Positions 61,287-64,000 of a DNA stretch of 64,000 bases are shown piece after piece. Source of the stretch: an uncultured Lachnospiraceae bacterium (lineage in GTDB: Bacteria > Bacillota > Clostridia > Lachnospirales > Lachnospiraceae); the NCBI GenBank assembly GCA_934320845.1, contig CAKRFU010000013.1:20471-84470 (forward strand). Direction: 5' to 3'. Numbering within the stretch: position 1 is the stretch's first letter; the number at the start of each line of letters is the position of its first letter. The translations under genes were made by a program, and so were the position numbers. Below the pieces are notes generated by a model, which worked only from the letters and a program-made list of their open reading frames with translations, was not told the DNA's origin and did not search any database.

Positions 61287-62402
61287 ATGAGTACATTAAA
61301 AACACCATTTAGATATGATTTTGTTGGAAGCTTTTTAAGACCGCAGAAATTAAAGGATGCAAAAGCTGATTTTGCGGCAGGAAAGATAACACAGGAAGAG
61401 CTTGATAAAATAACTGATGATTGCGTTCGTGATATAGTTGCAAAACAGAAAGTAGCGGGATTTCATGCAATTACAGATGGAGAATTCCGTAGAAAATTCT
61501 GGCATCTTGATTTTATGTGGGGATTTGATGGCGTTGCACATGAGAAAAAAGGTGGCGGAGTACAGTTTAATGGAGAAATGGCAGACCTTGAAGCAACTTA
61601 TCTTGTAGGTAAGGTTAAGGCAAAAACACATCCATTTGTGGAGTATTTTAAATTCCTTAAACAGTTTGAAGATGATAATACTGTAGCAAAATATACTATT
61701 CCTGCACCTGCACAGATGTATCAGCAGATGATAGTTCCTCAGAATATAGAAAGAACAAGAAAGTTTTATGAGACTGATGATGAACTTATTCAGGATATAG
61801 GAACAGCGTATCAGGAAGTTATCAGACAGTTTTATGAAGCAGGATGCCGTAATCTTCAGTTTGACGATTGTACATGGGGTGCAATTGTCGGGGATGCTGC
61901 AAAACAGAGATATAAATCTCTTGGGCTTGATATCGAGGATGTAAAGGCACAGCTTTTGAAAGTAAATAATATTGCACTTGAGAAAAAGCCGGAGGATATG
62001 ACAATTACATCACATATCTGCAGAGGAAACTATCATTCAACATTCTTTACAAGCGGACCATATGATTCAGTGGCAGATTATGTATTTGCACAGGAAAATG
62101 TGGATGCACTTCTTTTGGAATATGATGATGAGAGATCAGGTGGATTTGCACCTCTTGCAAAAGTTTCACCTGATAAGAAAGTTGTACTTGGACTTATCAC
62201 AACTAAGAAACCTGAACTTGAAGATAAGGAAGCAGTAAAGGCAAGAATAAATCAGGCGGCAAAATATATTCCGCTCGATCGTTTATGTTTAAGTCCACAA
62301 TGCGGATTTGCTTCTTGCGAGATTGGTAATAAAATTACAGAAGAACAGCAGTGGGCAAAACTTGCACTTGTAAAAGAGATTGCTGACGAAGTTTGGAAAT
62401 AA
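61287..62402 (+). CDS. MetE-like methyltransferase (YxjG/YxjH family)
   Basis: 371 residues, the C-terminal half-size type of cobalamin-independent methionine synthase. VGSFLRPQKLKDAKADFAAG, ITDGEFRRKFWHLDF, DDCTWGAI, and zinc ligands His/Cys in SHICRGNYHS (about 252) and Cys in LSPQCGFASCE (about 341). Bacillus YxjG/YxjH are S-box controlled and may use a different methyl donor; no S-box is seen here. ATG 61287 is preceded by AGGAGG (61272-61277); no earlier start has one. Confidence 0.9.
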   Translation: MSTLKTPFRYDFVGSFLRPQKLKDAKADFAAGKITQEELDKITDDCVRDIVAKQKVAGFHAITDGEFRRKFWHLDFMWGFDGVAHEKKGGGVQFNGEMADLEATYLVGKVKAKTHPFVEYFKFLKQFEDDNTVAKYTIPAPAQMYQQMIVPQNIERTRKFYETDDELIQDIGTAYQEVIRQFYEAGCRNLQFDDCTWGAIVGDAAKQRYKSLGLDIEDVKAQLLKVNNIALEKKPEDMTITSHICRGNYHSTFFTSGPYDSVADYVFAQENVDALLLEYDDERSGGFAPLAKVSPDKKVVLGLITTKKPELEDKEAVKARINQAAKYIPLDRLCLSPQCGFASCEIGNKITEEQQWAKLALVKEIADEVWK

Positions 62403-62457
62403 AAAATAGTTTAATATCCACATATTTGTATTTTTGTATATTTACATATTAAAAAGG

Positions 62458-62524
62458 CAGAGATTTAAAAAGATTACTGTTCACACAGATGATGTGACCG
62501 TAAACTTTTAAGTCTCTGTTTTTG
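62458..62524 (+). terminator. Terminator after the MetE-like gene
   Basis: CAGAGATTTAAAAAG (62458-62472) pairs with CTTTTAAGTCTCTG (62505-62518), with an inner stem TCACA-TGTGA, followed by TTTTTG. Confidence 0.85.
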
Positions 62525-62595
62525 TCTTTGGATGCAGAGTAGAAAATGTACGTGAGTAATGTTATAATAAAGAGAGTTTCAGGAGGGATAAACAG

Positions 62596-63186
62596 ATGGA
62601 TGAGAGGTTAAAAAAGCAGCTTGATTTTGCATTGGAAATAGATAAGGAAAAAAATATATTCAGACAAACGCATTTGTCGGGGCATGGCAGAAACGAAAAC
62701 GATGCGGAGCATGCATGGCATATGGCGATTATGGCATATCTGCTAAAAGAATACTCAAATGAGCCTGTGGATATAGGAAAAGTTATGCTTATGTGCCTGA
62801 TACATGATATAGTAGAGATAGATGCAGGTGATACATACGCGTATGATGCAGAAAATCTTAAGACGCAGAAGGCGAGGGAGGATGCTGCAAAAGAGAGGAT
62901 TTTTTCTATATTGCCGGAGGAACAAAAAGAAGAGCTCATAAAACTTTTTGATGAGTTTGAAGCCTTTGAGACAGCGGAGTCAAAATTTGCTCATGCAATG
63001 GACAATCTTCAACCGTTAATATTAAATAACAGTAACGGCGGCAGTGACTGGAGAGAGCATGGTGTGACGAAAGAGCAGGTTTATGGCAGACAGAGCAAGA
63101 CAAAGCTTGGTTCAGAGAGGTTGTATGAGGTCACGGACAAACTGATACAGGAAAACATCAATAAGGGAAATATAAAAGCAGAATAA
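62596..63186 (+). CDS. HD-domain phosphohydrolase (YfbR/HDDC2-like)
   Basis: 196 residues. Metal-binding HD residues: His in RNENDAEHAWHMAIMAYLL (about 36), His-Asp in MCLIHDIVEIDAGDTYAYD (about 77), Asp in FAHAMDNLQPLIL (about 135). The pattern fits 5'-deoxynucleotidase-like HD proteins (YfbR, HDDC2), acting on small nucleotides; the exact substrate is unknown. Start follows GGAGGGATAAACAG. The GNAT gene is 23 bases downstream. Confidence 0.9.
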   Translation: MDERLKKQLDFALEIDKEKNIFRQTHLSGHGRNENDAEHAWHMAIMAYLLKEYSNEPVDIGKVMLMCLIHDIVEIDAGDTYAYDAENLKTQKAREDAAKERIFSILPEEQKEELIKLFDEFEAFETAESKFAHAMDNLQPLILNNSNGGSDWREHGVTKEQVYGRQSKTKLGSERLYEVTDKLIQENINKGNIKAE

Positions 63187-63209
63187 CAGTACGATGGAGG
63201 GAGGTTGTG

Positions 63210-63680
63210 ATGAATATAAGGAGAGCACAGGAAAAAGATATACCAAGGTTGATTGAATTATTGAAGCAGGTGCTTCAGATACATGCTGACATAAGACCGG
63301 ACATTTTTATTCCGGGGACTACAAAGTATACAAATGAAGAACTTGCGGAAATGTTAAAGGATGATACAAAACCTGTTTATGCGGCTGTAAAGGATGATGA
63401 TATATGTATGGGGTATGCATTCTGCCAGTTGAGAGAACAGCCATTTTCAAATAATATGGTACCGTTTAAATCACTTTTTATAGATGACCTTTGTGTGGAT
63501 GCGTCAACAAGAGGACAGCATGTAGGCGAGAGCCTGTTTGAATATGTAAAACGTGAAGCTAAAAGACTGGGATGTTACGAAGTAACATTGAATGTATGGG
63601 CTGGAAATACTTCAGCAGAAAAATTTTATGAAAAGATGGGACTCAAAACAAAAGAAAGACAGATGGAATATATATTGTAA
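63210..63680 (+). CDS. GNAT-family N-acetyltransferase
   Basis: 156 residues. NIRRAQEKDIPRLIELLKQV starts the fold; the acetyl-CoA loop is LCVDASTRGQHVGESLFEYVKREAKRLG (R-G-x-x-V-G, about 105-120) and the end YEVTLNVWAGNTSAEKFYEKMGLKTKERQMEYIL is typical of RimI-like enzymes. Substrate unknown. The ATG at 63210 lies 5 bases after GGAGGGAGG and is preferred over the GTG 3 bases earlier. Confidence 0.9.
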   Translation: MNIRRAQEKDIPRLIELLKQVLQIHADIRPDIFIPGTTKYTNEELAEMLKDDTKPVYAAVKDDDICMGYAFCQLREQPFSNNMVPFKSLFIDDLCVDASTRGQHVGESLFEYVKREAKRLGCYEVTLNVWAGNTSAEKFYEKMGLKTKERQMEYIL

Positions 63681-63707
63681 AAAGCATGAGGAAATGTTCA
63701 TCCTCTT

Positions 63708-63857
63708 ATGAAAGTTATTCCGGTAAATTGGGGGTATGGAATACCATTTGGACTGCTTTATTCAAAAGAGCCATCCGAAAAGGTGAAAAGGCTTTTGAGA
63801 GCAATAAAAGAAATAAAGAAAAATAGAAAACGTACAAATACAACCTATAACCTTTAG
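63708..63857 (+). pseudogene. LysR-family regulator, C-terminal remnant
   Basis: A 49-codon frame encodes IPVNWGYGIPFGLLYSKEPSEKVKRLLRAIKEIKK, resembling the last strand and helix of LysR effector domains. No helix-turn-helix or effector domain precedes it, and the ATG has no ribosome site. Probably a gene remnant; the similarity is short, so this is tentative. Confidence 0.45.
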
Positions 63858-64000
63858 GTTAATACTGAATAATAAAATGGGGCTGTCGCATTAAAAAATG
63901 AGTGCGGCAGCATTTTCTATGTAAAAAAATAAATCTCAAGTTCCGAAAAACCTGAGATTTATGGTAAAATATTAGTATGCTATTACATAATAAATTACAA
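63858..64000. other. Inverted repeats at the window end, possible insertion-element end
   Basis: GCTGTCGCAT (63882-63891) pairs with ATGAGTGCGGCAGC (63898-63911, one bulge), followed by TTTTCT; then AAATCTCAAGTT and AACCTGAGATTT (63931-63962 region) form a second hairpin. This may be a plain terminator pair or the left end of an insertion sequence whose gene lies beyond the window. Confidence 0.35.

Noticed and set aside
1..64000. CRISPR array, prophage or restriction system
   Set aside because: No regularly spaced repeats, no phage structural or integrase genes and no methylase were seen.

Overview
The window reads as ordinary chromosome of a low-GC, anaerobic Firmicute of the Clostridia, most likely a gut Lachnospiraceae. 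The evidence is AT-rich sequence with strong AGGAGG-type ribosome sites, Leu codons dominated by CTT, several LytTR/GHKL regulatory pairs, SPOCS-LysM and GH18/CwlD cell-wall proteins, a TIGR03905 TSCPD protein, a ferredoxin, and genes for plant and dairy glycans. The species cannot be fixed from sequence alone. No rRNA, tRNA, CRISPR array or complete insertion sequence was seen.

Layout. 1-3.3 kb: end of gdpP, then rplI and dnaB (classic Firmicute order). 3.5-11.1 kb: pgi; a TRIC-like channel with a LytTR response regulator and a sensor-poor GHKL kinase; then two half-ABC exporters behind a LytTR-type direct repeat. 11.4-15.3 kb: an AAA-ATPase/PD-(D/E)XK protein and a sigma/anti-sigma operon with two small membrane proteins, leading into truA. 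16.3-20.7 kb: a complete route from ketoisovalerate to phosphopantetheine (panG-like reductase with an ATA start, panB, panC, panD, coaBC), followed by a second truA on the minus strand. 22-29.6 kb: iron alcohol dehydrogenase; a fluoride riboswitch with terminator ahead of a CLC-F type channel; DUF1858 protein, ferredoxin and mecA on the minus strand; a gene-poor stretch; a GH18 protein. 29.7-32.5 kb: amidase, sua5, a degenerate low-molecular-weight phosphatase and rpiB.

32.46-38.84 kb is a 6.35-kb cassette bounded by a perfect 33-bp direct repeat, inserted between rpiB and ilvE. It holds a second LytTR regulator/kinase pair, a LytTR-type promoter, a small ORF with an in-frame TAG, and an ABC ATPase with an FtsX-type permease. 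Its Leu codon use (TTA/TTG) differs from its neighbours. The right-hand repeat carries the -35 box of the probable ilvE promoter.

38.9-50 kb: ilvE, murG, a DUF4250 protein, a GNAT enzyme, a SPOCS-LysM protein, an AraC regulator divergent from a secreted GH5 cellulase with paired AraC-like sites between them, an FAD oxidoreductase, and a Cys-rich/B12-activation fusion. 50-51.7 kb: amtB and a P-II protein behind an attenuator-like terminator. 51.7-54.2 kb is a decay zone with three gene remnants (YczE-like, aldo/keto reductase, MATE) around an intact gpx-TSCPD-ohrR operon. 54.2-61 kb: a beta-galactoside locus (GH42, CinA-C, LacL/LacM pair, MFS permease). 61.3-64 kb: a MetE-like protein, an HD phosphohydrolase, a GNAT enzyme and a LysR remnant. 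A family of about 38-bp imperfect palindromes recurs at 23.6, 40.0 and 56.25 kb.
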